Below, one piece after another: positions 11,440-22,943 of a stretch of DNA of 64,000 nt. Source of the stretch: Rhopalosiphum padi. Its lineage: Eukaryota; Arthropoda; Insecta; Hemiptera; Aphididae. Positions within the stretch are counted from its first letter, which is position 1; each line of letters opens with the position of its first letter. The stretch covers positions 24,128,865-24,192,864 of the forward strand of contig NC_083599.1 of assembly GCF_020882245.1 (NCBI RefSeq), in the 5' to 3' direction. The notes below the pieces were generated by a model. That model was given only the letters and a program-made list of their open reading frames with translations. It ran no database searches and was not told the origin of the DNA. The position numbers were made by a program, and so were the translations under genes.

Positions 11440-11772
11440 TATGTAATCTACACCGCGCAGACCGGCAACACCGGAGTTGTATAATAATATCTATACCTAT
11501 ATACTAGTAACCTGCAAGGTGATACAACTAGGTATATAATAATAAAATAACGGTCTTATCTGAGCAACGGTGACGGGAGAAACTGACGCTTGGGAGGCAA
11601 GTCTGGAACGACGCCTGCGATGATCCTGTAATTTGGGGGGGGCACTGCAGTCGTACCTCGCGAACAACACGGCCCACAATGAGCGCCACAGATGGAAGAC
11701 GTGTGACACCAACAAAATAAACGATTTTTACGTGCACAACACAATAATTGTCAATACACACAATGGACGTGC

Positions 11773-11805
<33 letters not shown>

Positions 11806-12600
11806 CAATATAAAATAATATCGTCCTATTAATATCCGCGTACGGCACCGGGTCAACGAACGAATGATATATATTATTTATATATATATCACGCCGTCGA
11901 ACGTCGATGGTATACGGGTAGGGCGGCAGCGCGCACAAACACGTGTAGGTCGGTCTATGACGCCAAATTGGCAGTCCGAACGGTCGGCGCGTACAAACAT
12001 ACGAGTCGCACCCAAAAGGTGCACGCACGGCGTGACGGGACTTATGGGTCGCGAGAAACACACGCGGATCAGCAGGCCCCAAGGGGGGAAAGGCGTGTCC
12101 GACACGCTCGGTTCCGGTATTCGACGAAACGACACCGAACGACCGGGATAAGTTCAAACGAACTAAAAACAACGCACGGGCTTATACACGACGAAACACA
12201 ATACAACGTCGGCGGCGAAAAAGGACAAAGATGGCCTTTGCGGACGGTCGGCGTTTACACGTGGTCCGACGTGAACCACAAGACGGCACCGGACGTTATA
12301 CAAAGTTGTGATACGAGGATAATCGTTAATCGCTTATAACGGCTTCGACACAACGACTGACAGATACGGCGATCCGACGGACGACGTGCGAAAAGGTGTC
12401 GCTTGGTCGGCGGGGTGGTACAGGGGGATCGTACGATGGAGAATATTCGAATCGTAGATAGCGTCGATAACGATCGATAAGATATTAGTTTTCGTGCACA
12501 AACAACGTGTGTATTTGTTGCACTGTTGCAGACAATGCAATATTTCTCTCTTTTTACCTTTTATCACAGTCCGGTCTGACTTATATTTGTCCACCACACT
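11440..12600. other. CpG-rich island, partly repeated in inverted orientation
   Basis: GC content rises to around half, with many CG dinucleotides. All six frames have accidental open stretches, and the longest (minus, 11528-12172) contains a (YI)n run from a TA microsatellite at about 11777-11803, so I do not call it coding. Positions about 11632-11932 recur inverted at 56931-57228. Since gene G follows in both places, the island may be its promoter and 5' exon. Confidence 0.45.
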
Positions 12601-13330
12601 GAAAAAAATATCTTAGGTAAAATGAACAAATCAATTTTGTAATTAAATAACGAACATCTATTTTGTTATATCTGTAAGAATAGTGTTGAAATAACAATTA
12701 AGTTATATAATTAACGAACTAATTATATACTCCATCAATAATTTATTAAATTAAAAATCTAAATGTTTGTTATTTGTACAATGAATTGTAATTATAACAA
12801 ATTATACTTCATTAATCAATTACTAAAAATATTGTTCTAAAATTGACCACTATGATTGAAAAAACAAATCATTTTATAAAAATAATGAAACAGTATTGTT
12901 ATTTCAATATATTTATTCATTAAATCAATATAACACTTTTCTAAAATGAGAAAAGATAATCTTAAAATAAAATAATAATAACAATAATACAATATTGTCG
13001 TTTTATCAAATATTCAATTTAAATGTACAAAAATACATTATACGATTAAAATTGTTTTTGTATTATTGGGGTATTTCCATTATGATATCCAAGCAGATAC
13101 GTTACGTTCCCACCGCTCCGCCACAAAGACCAATCCTGCAGACTGCAGACAAAACTACATAAGAGCATAATATTACAATTACATAACGATTTCATTTCAC
13201 ATTTGGCATTTTGAATTTTCCATACGCTAAGCACGTTACTGTCCGCTGATCGTTAACTCTGTTATTTTGTCTTTACGATTTTAGTGATTTTAATATTTTA
13301 TATACGTTCCCGCGTTGTATCATCTTAGAA
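12600..13330. other. AT-rich spacer
   Basis: No coding sequence or clear repeat was recognised. A short, mildly GC-rich patch at 13080-13150 has no recognised function. Confidence 0.35.
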
Positions 13331-13338
13331 GATAGAAG

Positions 13339-13400
13339 CAGTGGCGCATTTAAGGGGGGCAACTGGGGCAAGTGCCCCGGGCGCCAAATTCTAGGGGGCG
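13339..13400. mobile_element. Probable hAT-type element terminus
   Basis: CAGTGGCGCA followed by a G-rich run and a GTGCCCCGGGCGCC stretch resembles the terminal sequence of widespread insect hAT elements. The matching CGCCACTG end and a target duplication were not found, so only one end is supported. Confidence 0.4.
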
Positions 13401-13765
13401 GGAAAATTTTTATAGTTTACCACTACATATAATTGAAATCTTTCTATTTAATTTGATATAATATTATTATACAAAATACAAATAAAGATTATAATTAAAA
13501 ATAGACATTTTACTTATAACTCATAAGGTCTATGATTATAAACGGTTTTCATACAGGTCTATGAGCGGCACGGGATTGAGACAATCATAGATATAAATAT
13601 CTATGATTTATTTATATATTATAATATATATCATCTGTGGCGGAAATAACATGTTATTAATAATATATTTATTTTTATTTTTTTTTACATTACATATATA
13701 TGGAGAACTTATCTAAGTATAATAAAATAAAAATTATTTACAACATATTGATACAAACTTTCATG

Positions 13766-13972
13766 CTAGTCTTGACGACTAGACGGCTTTGGAATCATTG
13801 GTTTTAAATCACTCCGCTTTTGAGGTTGCACAAGTGCAGTTGGTTTTTGATGTTGCACTTTAGGTTTATTCACGGTTACATATTCCACCTGATGTTTATT
13901 AATATTGCTTTTATTATCTTTAGAAGAAGAAGATTGGCTATTATTTGGTCCTGCAGATGACATGTTATTTGT
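13766..13972 (-). CDS. Last exon of repeated small-protein gene, copy 2 (65 aa)
   Basis: The minus-strand acceptor TTTTGTTTTAG ends at 13973, and the ATG at 13963 opens the same protein as at 22752 (MSSAGPNNSQ start, VNKPKVQHQ, QKRSDLKPMIPKPSSR). The normal TAA stop has become CAA, so the protein gains two residues (QD) before the next stop. Leader B (14881-15187) lies upstream on the same strand, giving an intron of 908 nt, shorter than elsewhere because most of the antisense FLYWCH element was deleted. Confidence 0.55.
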   Translation of the reverse strand, partial: TNNMSSAGPNNSQSSSSKDNKSNINKHQVEYVTVNKPKVQHQKPTALVQPQKRSDLKPMIPKPSSRQD

Positions 13973-14154
13973 CTAAAACAAAATGATAAAATCATAAGAA
14001 TGTTTATTTGTTTTTTACTTGAGCATATTGTATACGAGTATACGACAATCAGAAATAACAGATCGTAATCAACGATATATCTATTTGATTTATTTTTCAC
14101 AAATCTAAGAGTTATTTTCTCACGGTTAGTATAAAGTTCGAATATTATATATTC

Positions 14155-14610
14155 AAATACGAAAAAATGTCGTGGTCGTATTAATTCGAAAGATGGTCAA
14201 ATTTTTCATGAAAGTGAAAAACAGCACAACCAATAACCATACACCTAATGTTAGTAACGTGTTACTTTATAGTTTATACGTATCTGCATCATATATATAT
14301 TATATATTAATATTTCATCATTATTATTATTATTATTTTTTTTTGTAAATATAATTTTAAATTATTTTTAATTATATACAAAAATAACATTCAACTAAAT
14401 TAAATCGTTAGTGGATTTGTATCGACTTGTTATAATTTTTACTTTCGTGTTTTAGAAATAAAAAAAAAATTAAAATATTTTTTTTTTTAAATTATGATTA
14501 TTATTGTACGTTACTAAAGCGGTTGTTGGTCAATTACCAGCTGTTGTTTCGATGAAAAACCAATAACCTAATATTTATGTTGCGCTCAATTGTCTCAGCG
14601 CTTAATTGTC
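14155..14610 (+). mobile_element. Remnant of the GACAATTGAGCGC MULE
   Basis: Positions 14155-14216 keep about 20 FLYWCH codons (NTKKCRGRINSKDGQIFHES). The end at 14582-14610 keeps GCGCTCAATTGTC-type motifs. The opposite terminus and the rest of the exon are missing. It lies in the intron of the copy-2 unit. Confidence 0.6.
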
Positions 14611-14880
14611 GTGAATCCGGTTTTTTGGTATCGTAAAAAAATGACAAATCGTACTACTGAATAATAAGGATATTATATACAAAAAAATAATTAAATTGAT
14701 ATTATTTACGATTTGAGTGATCAAGAACGCATACTATAAACTATATTTTTTTTTCAGAATTAAAATAAAAATTTGAAAATATAAATTAATTAACGGTTGT
14801 CTATAAATATATATCAAGTAATAGAAATATTTTTCGCCGTATAATGTATTTCAATAAATTATAGCAGAAATTAAACTTAC

Positions 14881-15187
14881 GGATTGAAACGAGTGTTGAC
14901 TGTTGAATGCAAAGGGGACACGAACTCGAGCTGCCGATCGACACTCCAAAAATCCAATTCTGCTAAAACATCATACAATATAAATAATAATAAATATAAT
15001 CGTATGGTGAGTAGTATATTTCATCTAAAAATTAAGATGATATACCTATAAAACGCCGCGTCGCTGGTTTCGTTGAAAAAGAAAACTGAATAATACTTAA
15101 CACACTATTATTGTTTCAAACAAACGTTTTAGGCTGTCGGCTAACACAATATAACATCAATCGTACGTTCGCATCGAGGTTTATATA
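14881..15187 (-). promoter_or_regulatory. Leader module type B (minus strand)
   Basis: TATATAAA at 15180-15187 is followed by exon 1 ending at 15046 (TTTATAG), an 83-nt intron (14963-15045, GTATATC to TTTTAG), an 82-nt exon 2 (14881-14962) and the donor GTAAGTTTAA. No ATG occurs in either exon downstream of the expected start about 30 bp past the TATA box. It drives toward the last exon at 13972. Confidence 0.65.
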
Positions 15188-16419
15188 AAATTTATTTAAA
15201 TGTTAATAATAATGACGTGATTGGAGATTTATTATTATTTGTGGATAACAATTACACATTTGGGCATGTATTATTCAATCATTAACGAAATAATTTTTAT
15301 GATTACATGAAAATTACATTTTGATAATAATCAGTGTCCAATACATTTATAATATCATTACAAATAATATGTACTATTTTAATAAAATAATTATGATCAA
15401 ATTAATCAAAGCCATAAAACTATGATTCATAAAATAAATATATTATAGCCACTATTTGAATGTAAAATGTATACAGTAGTAAATGTGACTAATATTTCGA
15501 TTAGAAAACTTGGGGTTTAAAATAATTATATTTATTTAAATACCAAATTAATTTGTCTTTATTTTAATCAACGAAAGTAATATGTTATAAACCGAACGGC
15601 ACATCCCAAACAGTTCCCGTTCATTGTTTGCTTAATTCCTAAACGGAAAAAATGAATCGGAAATCGAAAAAAATTTACAAACAAGTAAATTCCCAAACTG
15701 CTTACAGTAATAACGGTATACAAATTTAAGCTTTTCTAAGTCTTTGGTATAAGTAAACGAATTTTATGAAAAAAAAAACAGGAGCTCAGCATTTTCTAAA
15801 TAATTGACAAGTTTTTATTAAACAAAATAACACGCATTGAGTTTATAAAAAATAGTGTCAAAAAAATTTACCAACAATTTAAATTTTTAAATTTTTTTAA
15901 TATTATTAATTATTATATGTACACTCGTTTTACATTTTTTTTTTAACTTATTCTTAATTTATTTCATAATAATATAATATGCTTTTTATTTCATTTTTAT
16001 ACATTTTTTTAACTTCTTTAATATCGTAATTTTCTGGTAATGGGTGTGATTCTGACGACACTCATAACACTTTAATTTTAAAGACTGGTACACCATATAT
16101 TATAATATTTATAAACCTATATATGTTGAATCGGGTACAAAAAATACATGGACAAAAAGTCCGTTTATAAAAGTTGGACAACAAACCAAAAAAAATATAA
16201 CGGAAATCCACTATACTTAGGTAGGTACCTATAGTAATGAAATTACTAAATGTAATAAAAGTATATGGTGAATATAAACTACAAGTTTTTTTTGGGGAAT
16301 TAAAAAAAAAATTAGAAAATATAAATTAATTAACGGTTGTCTATAAATATATATCGAGTAATAGAAATATTTTTCGCCGTATATTTTATATTAGTAAATT
16401 TAAAAAAAAATTAACTTAC

Positions 16420-16720
16420 AGATTGAAACGAGTGTTGACTGTTGACTGCAAATGGGACACGAACGCGAGTTGCCGATCGAAACTCCAAAAATCCAATTCT
16501 GCTTAAATATCATACAATAATAACAATTATAATAAATATAATCGTATAGTGAGTAGTATATTTCATCTAAAAATTTAGATGATATACCTATAAAAGGCCG
16601 CGTCGCTGCTTTCGTCGAAAAAGAAAACTGAATTATACTCAACACACTATTATTTTTTCAAATAAACGTTTTAAGCTGTCGGCTAACACAGTATAACATC
16701 AATCGTACGATTATATTGAG
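16420..16720 (-). promoter_or_regulatory. Leader module type A (minus strand), TATA-damaged
   Basis: Exon 1 ends at 16588. The intron spans 16502-16587 (GTATATC to TTTAAG), and exon 2 is 82 nt (16420-16501), followed by a GTAAGTTAA donor. The TATA position now reads AATATGAACC, so this copy may be weak. Because its acceptor is TTTAAG instead of TTTTAG, an unspliced 81-codon frame stays open, but I think this is accidental. Confidence 0.55.
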
Positions 16721-17835
16721 GTTCATATTAAACTTATTTAAATATCAATAATAACGACGTGGTAGGAGATTGACTATTATTTGTAGATAACAATTACATA
16801 TTTGAGCTTGTATTATTCAATCATTATCGAAACAATTTTTGTGATTACATGAAAATTATATTTTGACATTTATGTAGTAATTTAATAAAATAAATATGTT
16901 CAAAATTATTATAGCCATAAATTTATGAGTCACTATCATTTCGATATGAATTGTATTTGGGGTTCAAGATAATTTTATTTAATTACATACAAAATTCATT
17001 TTTCGTTATTTTTATCAACGAAAATAGTATGTTTTAAAACGAATGATGTATAGAAGTATAACGTTATAGAACGACGTGTTTCAGAATATTATCTGCGTTT
17101 TTAATAGGTAGCATAATACTATTATACATAAGCTCATAATTTATAACTAAACACAAATATATTTCATACTAGGTAATTAAATTCAAAAATAAATAATAAA
17201 AGATTTTCAACAAATACGTATTTAGAAGTTAAAAGTGATAGCCAATTTTGTTTATAGTTATTTTAAAAAAGAATTTAGAAATATCGGATATTTTATTTGT
17301 CTATAAATAGCTCAAAAAATCGATTTTGTCGAAAAGCAGTTTTGTGTAATATTTCCCGTTTATCCGTAATTTTGTTAGGGTTTTTTCTGACGCTTTTGAA
17401 AACTTCTGGAAATATTTTACTTTGACTCCACTAAGTACCAATTAGATTCTTACTTTTCAAAGGGTGACTGAAGTCAAAAATAAAGTATTATTTATATTCC
17501 AAATCGTAATTACTGATTACAAACACAAAAAATTATTGTAAAATCAATACATCCATCATTCCGTTCAGAATCTAAAATGGTATAAATAATAAAATAATAT
17601 AAAAATTCATTACTGTAAGTACCTAAGTATAGTGGATTTCCGTTATATTTTTTTTGGTTTGTTGTCCAACTTTTATCAACTGACTTTTTGTCCATGTATT
17701 TTTGTACGTGATTCAGCACATATAGGTTTATAAATATTATAATATATAGTGTACCAGCTTTAAAATTAAAGTGTTATGAGATTCGCCAGAATTACACCCA
17801 TTATCAGAAAATAGTATAATGTTACATTAAAAACG

Positions 17836-17929
17836 TGTAGCCTAATGGGCTACGTCCAAACCGAATGATATAGATGTAAATAAACATTATAGGACGACGT
17901 GTTTCAGAGGACGTAGCTCATTCGGCTCC
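17836..17929 (+). repeat. Stem-loop of the GGAGCCG repeat family, diverged copy
   Basis: Two arms (17836-17856 and 17909-17929) are near-complementary, carrying GGGCTACGTCC and GGACGTAGC..CGGCTCC around a loop of about 52 nt. Better copies are at 33320, 40521 and 62993. Confidence 0.6.
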
Positions 17930-18131
17930 CGTTTAAAAAAAAAAAGGTAAATTCCGAAACGGCTAAATAAAATTCATTGTTTGTTGAAATGTATTAAATT
18001 AATTAAAAAAATATAATATTAATATTGTTGTTCCTAAGATATCCTGTGACTGTATGTTACCTAATATTTAAAAATACATGTATCTACGTACCTATTAAAT
18101 AAGTTAATAATAAATGAATATATATTATAAA

Positions 18132-18305
18132 ATGAAAAAAAGAAAATGCTGTTTTGATTTATTTATTGGAGTATTACTAATTAAAATCATAATTATAATA
18201 GTATTATTAATTTTTAATCAAAAATTAAAGAAGTTATGGAAATACTTAATAATAAATGTTAGTGAATGTATGTCTATCATTATAATAGTAAAAACCATTA
18301 AATAA
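18132..18305 (+). CDS. Small hydrophobic open frame in repeat H (57 aa)
   Basis: The frame reads MKKRKCCFDLFIGVLLIKII and continues with Ile/Val/Leu residues. This gives a basic Cys-containing start, then one predicted membrane segment of about 20 residues, then a basic LKKLWKYL stretch. The copy at 31624 keeps the start and membrane part with an in-frame extra Cys codon, but that at 58398 is frameshifted. AT-rich DNA readily yields such frames, so it may not be a gene. Confidence 0.25.
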   Translation: MKKRKCCFDLFIGVLLIKIIIIIVLLIFNQKLKKLWKYLIINVSECMSIIIIVKTIK

Positions 18306-18704
18306 AACTATAATGAAAGTATAATATATTCGCCCTTTAAATATCTACAGTGATATTCCAATTTGACCTACAATTAGGTTTCTAGATAATTACACTCAAA
18401 TATGTACAAAATGCATTAATCGAATTAAATTTATAATAATCCACGACCTTTACAATATTGAATTACATAAGTCATAAATGTAATTTACGTGGACAATTTA
18501 ATGGCCCTCTATATTAACCAATTAATTGACATTAAATGTGCATGTATCGTGATGATATTTTAACCAATTATAACAAAAATTATATTTCTCGAAATAAATG
18601 TTTTTCTTTAAACTTAATTTGTATGATATTTTATTTAAATCTCATGATTATAGATTATTGATGTGAAATATCTAATGGGGCGGTACGGTAGTGTGACCGT
18701 CTGT

Positions 18705-18728
18705 GGCGTGGCGACGCGTCGCCACGCC
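18705..18728. repeat. Perfect 24-bp GC-rich palindrome
   Basis: The half-site GGCGTGGCGACG is followed at once by its exact complement, with no loop, centred on ACGCGT. It is embedded in AT-rich DNA within repeat H. The identical palindrome is at 37960-37983. In the third copy (about 59070) it is destroyed. Confidence 0.9.
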
Positions 18729-19339
18729 CCACTTGGCTCGTTGGCTCAATTCGCCGAAGCTCGGCAATAAATAAATAATAATAATAATAATTAAAAAAAA
18801 AAACAAAAATAATTATCAACATTATTACAAAAAGAAAATTTTTGATGTTTCACATCTGCCAGGCGTCCCTCGACGGCTCAATTTTTTTTATATAAAATTG
18901 GCATATTTAGCAAATACCAATATGGCATAGGCTCTACATATTGCTTACTAATTTACTATTATTTAACAGTTTAACACATAATATAATATGATTAATAAAT
19001 AAGTCTTACCAAAAAACTAACATTGTTTTATTGAATATTTATATAGTGTGATATTTGTTCTGTTTTTCAGATTTGGTCCTATTTAGTGGCACTATATATT
19101 ACTTATTACTAATTACTGTTTAACATATTATATAATATGATAAATAAAAATAATATATAATAAATATATATGACAATTATATCATATTAAATGTATTTAT
19201 AAATATTATTTTAAGTCGCTGTAATGAAATGTGGATAACTTAACTATTATTGTTATTGGGGAAAAAAACTATATGTAACAGACTTTAATTAAATACCAAA
19301 CCTTTCATCATTGGAATACATTTTGTCATGTTATTGAGG

Positions 19340-19920
19340 TTTTATCTAAATTAGTAATATGATCATTAAATAATAAAGGATATAATAATATGCAGTATTC
19401 CCTTTGTTGCATATTTAAATTAATTTAACAAAATTTCTCATCTACCGGAAACATTTAAATGTTTTATACTATATATATTGTACATACTTACTATAAGTAT
19501 TTTATGAAAGTACCTGGTAGGTCTGTAGTTAAACGGCATAGAATTTTTAAGCAGTGGGTATTTGGACAATTGTCACCCGGGACTTTTGACACCCGACGGT
19601 TTTGCCGATATCGGACTTTTTACACCAGACCGATTACGATTACTATAATCGTGATTAGGTAAGTACCTATAGGCATTAGGTAATAGTTATTAGTTACTAA
19701 TTAGCGTCTGTAGTAGTGTAGTCTGTACTCAGTTTTATTTAAAAGTAACATTTCATTCAATATGGACTCAGAATGTTCCATGTGAAAATTGGATACAACA
19801 TTTGTTTTTGGACACATTATAAAAAACAATGAACAGCTGAAATATAAAATGTTTAAAATGTCCATCAAAATCATGGAGATTACATAAAATGAAAATTCTA
19901 TCAATTACATAATATAGTCA
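19340..19920. other. AT-rich spacer with an isolated GACAATTGTC..CCCGGGAC patch
   Basis: No gene was recognised. A short GC-richer patch at 19563-19640 with repeated (G/C)ACCCG words may be the end of an old transposon. Confidence 0.3.
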
Positions 19921-20628
19921 TAAGTAGTCATGAATAAATCTCAACGTGTTCATTACAAATCAAATATTTCATCACAAACAGAATGTATTGTAGCATAAAG
20001 TACAGCACCTTTACTTCAAAAACAGACAAGAAAACCAAATATTGCGTAGTGTAATAATTCTGTAAAAATTAAAATCACTTTTAACTTCTAAATACACATT
20101 CAATGCTAATCATTTATTATTTATTTTTAAATTTAATTAACTATATTTTGTTATGAAAAAATTTGTGTTTAGTTATAAATTATGAGCTTATATGTATTAT
20201 ACTATTATGCTACATTAAAAACGCAGACAATATTCTGAAACACGTCGTTTTATAACGTTATACTTCTATACATCATTCGCTTTAAAACATACTATTTTCG
20301 TTGATAAAAATAACGAAAAATGAATTTTGTATGTAATTAAATAAAATTATCTTGAACCCCAAATACAATTCATATCGAAATGTTAGTGACTCATAGTTTT
20401 ATGGCTTTGATTAATTTGATCATAATTATTTTATTAAAATAGTACATATTATTTGTAATGACATTATAAATGTATTGGACACTGATTATTATCAAAATCT
20501 AATTTTCATGTAATCATAAAAATTATTTCGTTAATGATTGAATAATACATGCCCAAATGTGTAATTGTTATCTACAAATAATAGTAAATCTTTAACCACG
20601 TCATTATTATTGACATTTAAACAAATTT

Positions 20629-20935
20629 TATATAAACCTCGATGTGATCGTACGATTGATGTTATATTGTGTTAGCCGACAGCTTAAAACGTTTGTTTGA
20701 AACAATAAGAGTGTGTTAAGTATTATTCAGTTTTCTTTTTCGACGAAAACAGCAACGCGGCGTTTTATAGGTATATCATATAAATTTTTAGATGAAATAT
20801 ACTACTCACCATACGATTATATTTATTATTATTTATATTGTATGATGTTTTAGCAGAATTGGATTTTTGGAGTGTCGATCGGCAGCTCGAGTTCGTGTCC
20901 CCTTTGCATTCAACAGTCAACACTCGTTTCAATCC
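20629..20935 (+). promoter_or_regulatory. Hybrid A/B leader module
   Basis: TATATAAA is at 20629-20636. Exon 1 ends at 20770 (TTTATAG|GTATATC), the intron is 20771-20853 (83 nt, ends TTTTAG), exon 2 is 20854-20935 (82 nt) and a GTAAGTTTAA donor follows. The second intron would run to 22742 (acceptor TTTTGTTTTAG). Confidence 0.65.
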
Positions 20936-21199
20936 GTAAGTTTAATTTCTGCTATAATTTATTGAAATACAAGAAACGGCGAAAAATATTTTTATTACTC
21001 GATATATATTTATAGACAACCGTTAATTAATTTATATTTTCAAATTTTTTTTTAATTCTGAAAAAAAAAATATAGTTTATAGTATACGTTTTTGGTCACT
21101 CAAATCGTAAATAATATCAATTTAATTATTTGTTTGTATATAATTTCCTTATTATTCAGTAGTACGATTTGTCCTTTTTTTACGATACCAAAAAACCGG

Positions 21200-22462
21200 A
21201 TTCACGACAATCAAGCGCACGACAATTAATCGCTAAGACAATTGAGCGCAATATAAATATTAGGTTATTAGGTTTTTCATCGAATCAATTGCTGGTAATT
21301 GACCAGCAACCGCTTCAGTAACATACAATAATAATAATAATATAAAAAATAAAATATTTTAATTTTTTTTTATTTTTAATACACTATAAAAAAAAATATA
21401 ACAAGTCGATACAAATCCACTAACGATTTAATTTAGTTGAAAGTTATTTTTGCATATAATTAAAAATAATTTTAAAATATATTTACAAAAAAAAATAATA
21501 ATAATAATGATAAAAATAAATATATTATTATTTGAATTTAATATTGATTTATTTTAATATAAAATAATACAAATCACATAACACCGAGAAAAAATATTTA
21601 TTTCATGAAATAAATAATTCATTTAATTCAAAAAAATTATAATAATAATGATAAAATATTAATATATAATTTATATATGATGTAGATACGTATAAACTAT
21701 AAAGTAACACGTTACTACCATACATTATATATATATTATACACCGATATAATTAATGATCTCATAAATATTAATATTACATTTATATTATATTTACCTGT
21801 AAAGACACTGCACCTAAAACTGCTTGAGTTATAAGTTCAGTATGTTTTGCAGTTGTTTTTAAAAATTGCATTGCTTTTCTGGCTTCAATTTTTGCAACAT
21901 CAGGTGTATGGTTATTACTTTCATGAAAAATTTGACCATCTTTCGAATTAATACGACCACGACATTTTTTCGTATTGCATTCGATACATCGCCAACTACT
22001 GTTTTTGTCAAATCTATATAAATATCTGTTATATCTCAGAAGGTTTTCACCTTTTTCACATTTAATGATTTCCATTTCATTTTTAAAATTATGATTTAAA
22101 AAAATTAAAATGTTAAGTACAATAAATTGAGTAGTGTTCAGTGCACAACGTATGAAAATATAGTAAAAAACCTACTTCTAGTGCTGCGTTATCGTCGTTG
22201 GAATTTTATTCTAATAAAATCGGTTTAATATCAATACCATAAAGAATGATGCAGCAAATAAGTAATAACATTATCTGATTAATGATTATCATCAAACATA
22301 AAGATTATCTGACAGGTTATATAGGTATTCACAGACACTGCGAACAAATTCATTTCTAATTTCGTCATTTCGTATACAGCAATTTTGCACTTAATACAGT
22401 GAACTTTTATGAACTTTTACTCAGTTCAGTATAATATTATGTAGCGCTCAATTGTCGGGACA
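21200..22462 (-). mobile_element. GACAATTGAGCGC MULE-type element, copy 2
   Basis: The left end has three motif copies (21205-21250). The right end has one GCGCTCAATTGTC (22444-22456), the second having been lost compared with 679-705. It encloses the FLYWCH exon on the minus strand and no catalytic domain. No clear target duplication was identified. Confidence 0.6.
21782..22075 (-). CDS. FLYWCH zinc-finger exon of a MULE-type transposase, copy 2
   Basis: This frame of 97 codons is nearly identical to the one at 17-310, differing in G10E-type and T-to-R changes (GENLL, YRFDKN). WRCIEC, KKCRGRI and NNHTPD are intact, as is the TTACAG|GTAAAT splice donor that precedes the apparent C-terminus. 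The exons it would join are not present downstream on the minus strand, so a full transposase cannot be made from this copy. Confidence 0.65.
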   Translation of the reverse strand: MEIIKCEKGENLLRYNRYLYRFDKNSSWRCIECNTKKCRGRINSKDGQIFHESNNHTPDVAKIEARKAMQFLKTTAKHTELITQAVLGAVSLQVNII

Positions 22463-22742
22463 CACAAAATACCATTCGAGAATATTTACGCTGGTTGGTA
22501 CATAATGTTATTACAAACTCCTCAAGGATCACAAGTCACAACCACACATATCCAAATATTATAATATCTTAGGCGGAACTTTATACTAACCGTGAGAAAA
22601 TAACTCTTAGATTTGTGAAAAATAAATCAAATAGATATATCGTTGATTACGATCTGTTATTTCTGATTGTCATATACTCGTATACAATATGCTCAAGTTA
22701 AAAACAAATAAACATTCTTATGATTTTATCATTTTGTTTTAG

Positions 22743-22943
22743 ACAAACAACATGTCATCTGCAGGACCAAATAATAGCCAATCTTCTTCTTCTAAAGATA
22801 ATAAAAGCAATATTAATAAACATCAGGTGGAATATGTAACCGTGAATAAACCTAAAGTGCAACATCAAAAACCAACTGCACTTGTGCAACCTCAAAAGCG
22901 GAGTGATTTAAAACCGATGATTCCAAAACCGTCTAGTCGTTAA
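22743..22943 (+). CDS. Last exon of repeated small-protein gene, copy 3 (63 aa)
   Basis: The acceptor TTTTGTTTTAG ends at 22742 and the ATG is at 22752. The protein is the standard 63-residue form (MSSAGPNNSQSSSSKDNK, HQVEYVTVNKPKVQHQ, tail PQKRSDLKPMIPKPSSR) with a TAA stop. AATAAA at 23037 could be the poly(A) signal. With leader 20629-20935 this is the most complete transcription unit that has a single promoter: three exons and a total span of about 2.4 kb. Confidence 0.6.
   Translation, partial: TNNMSSAGPNNSQSSSSKDNKSNINKHQVEYVTVNKPKVQHQKPTALVQPQKRSDLKPMIPKPSSR

Larger units (their letters stand above)
17970..19240 (+). repeat. Repeat H, copy 1
   Basis: This block recurs at 37465-38310 and 58145-59418, with parts at 25430-25640 (minus), 31610-31850 and 45709-46079. 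In order it contains a small hydrophobic open frame, the words TTCGCCCTTTAAATATCTAC, a GC palindrome, and AATATGGCATAGGCTC. No termini or target duplications could be defined. Confidence 0.65.

Noticed and set aside
11528..12172. 214-codon minus-strand open frame
   Set aside because: It runs through a TA microsatellite (YIYIYI) and the GC-rich island is open in several frames at once; no domain is visible.
12590..12960. Possible transposon starting CACTGAAAAAAATA
   Set aside because: No matching inverted end or target duplication found.
16400..16645. 81-codon frame with a CPIC motif across the leader
   Set aside because: It reads through intron 1 and stays open only because the acceptor is TTTAAG in this copy; other copies have a stop at TTTTAG.
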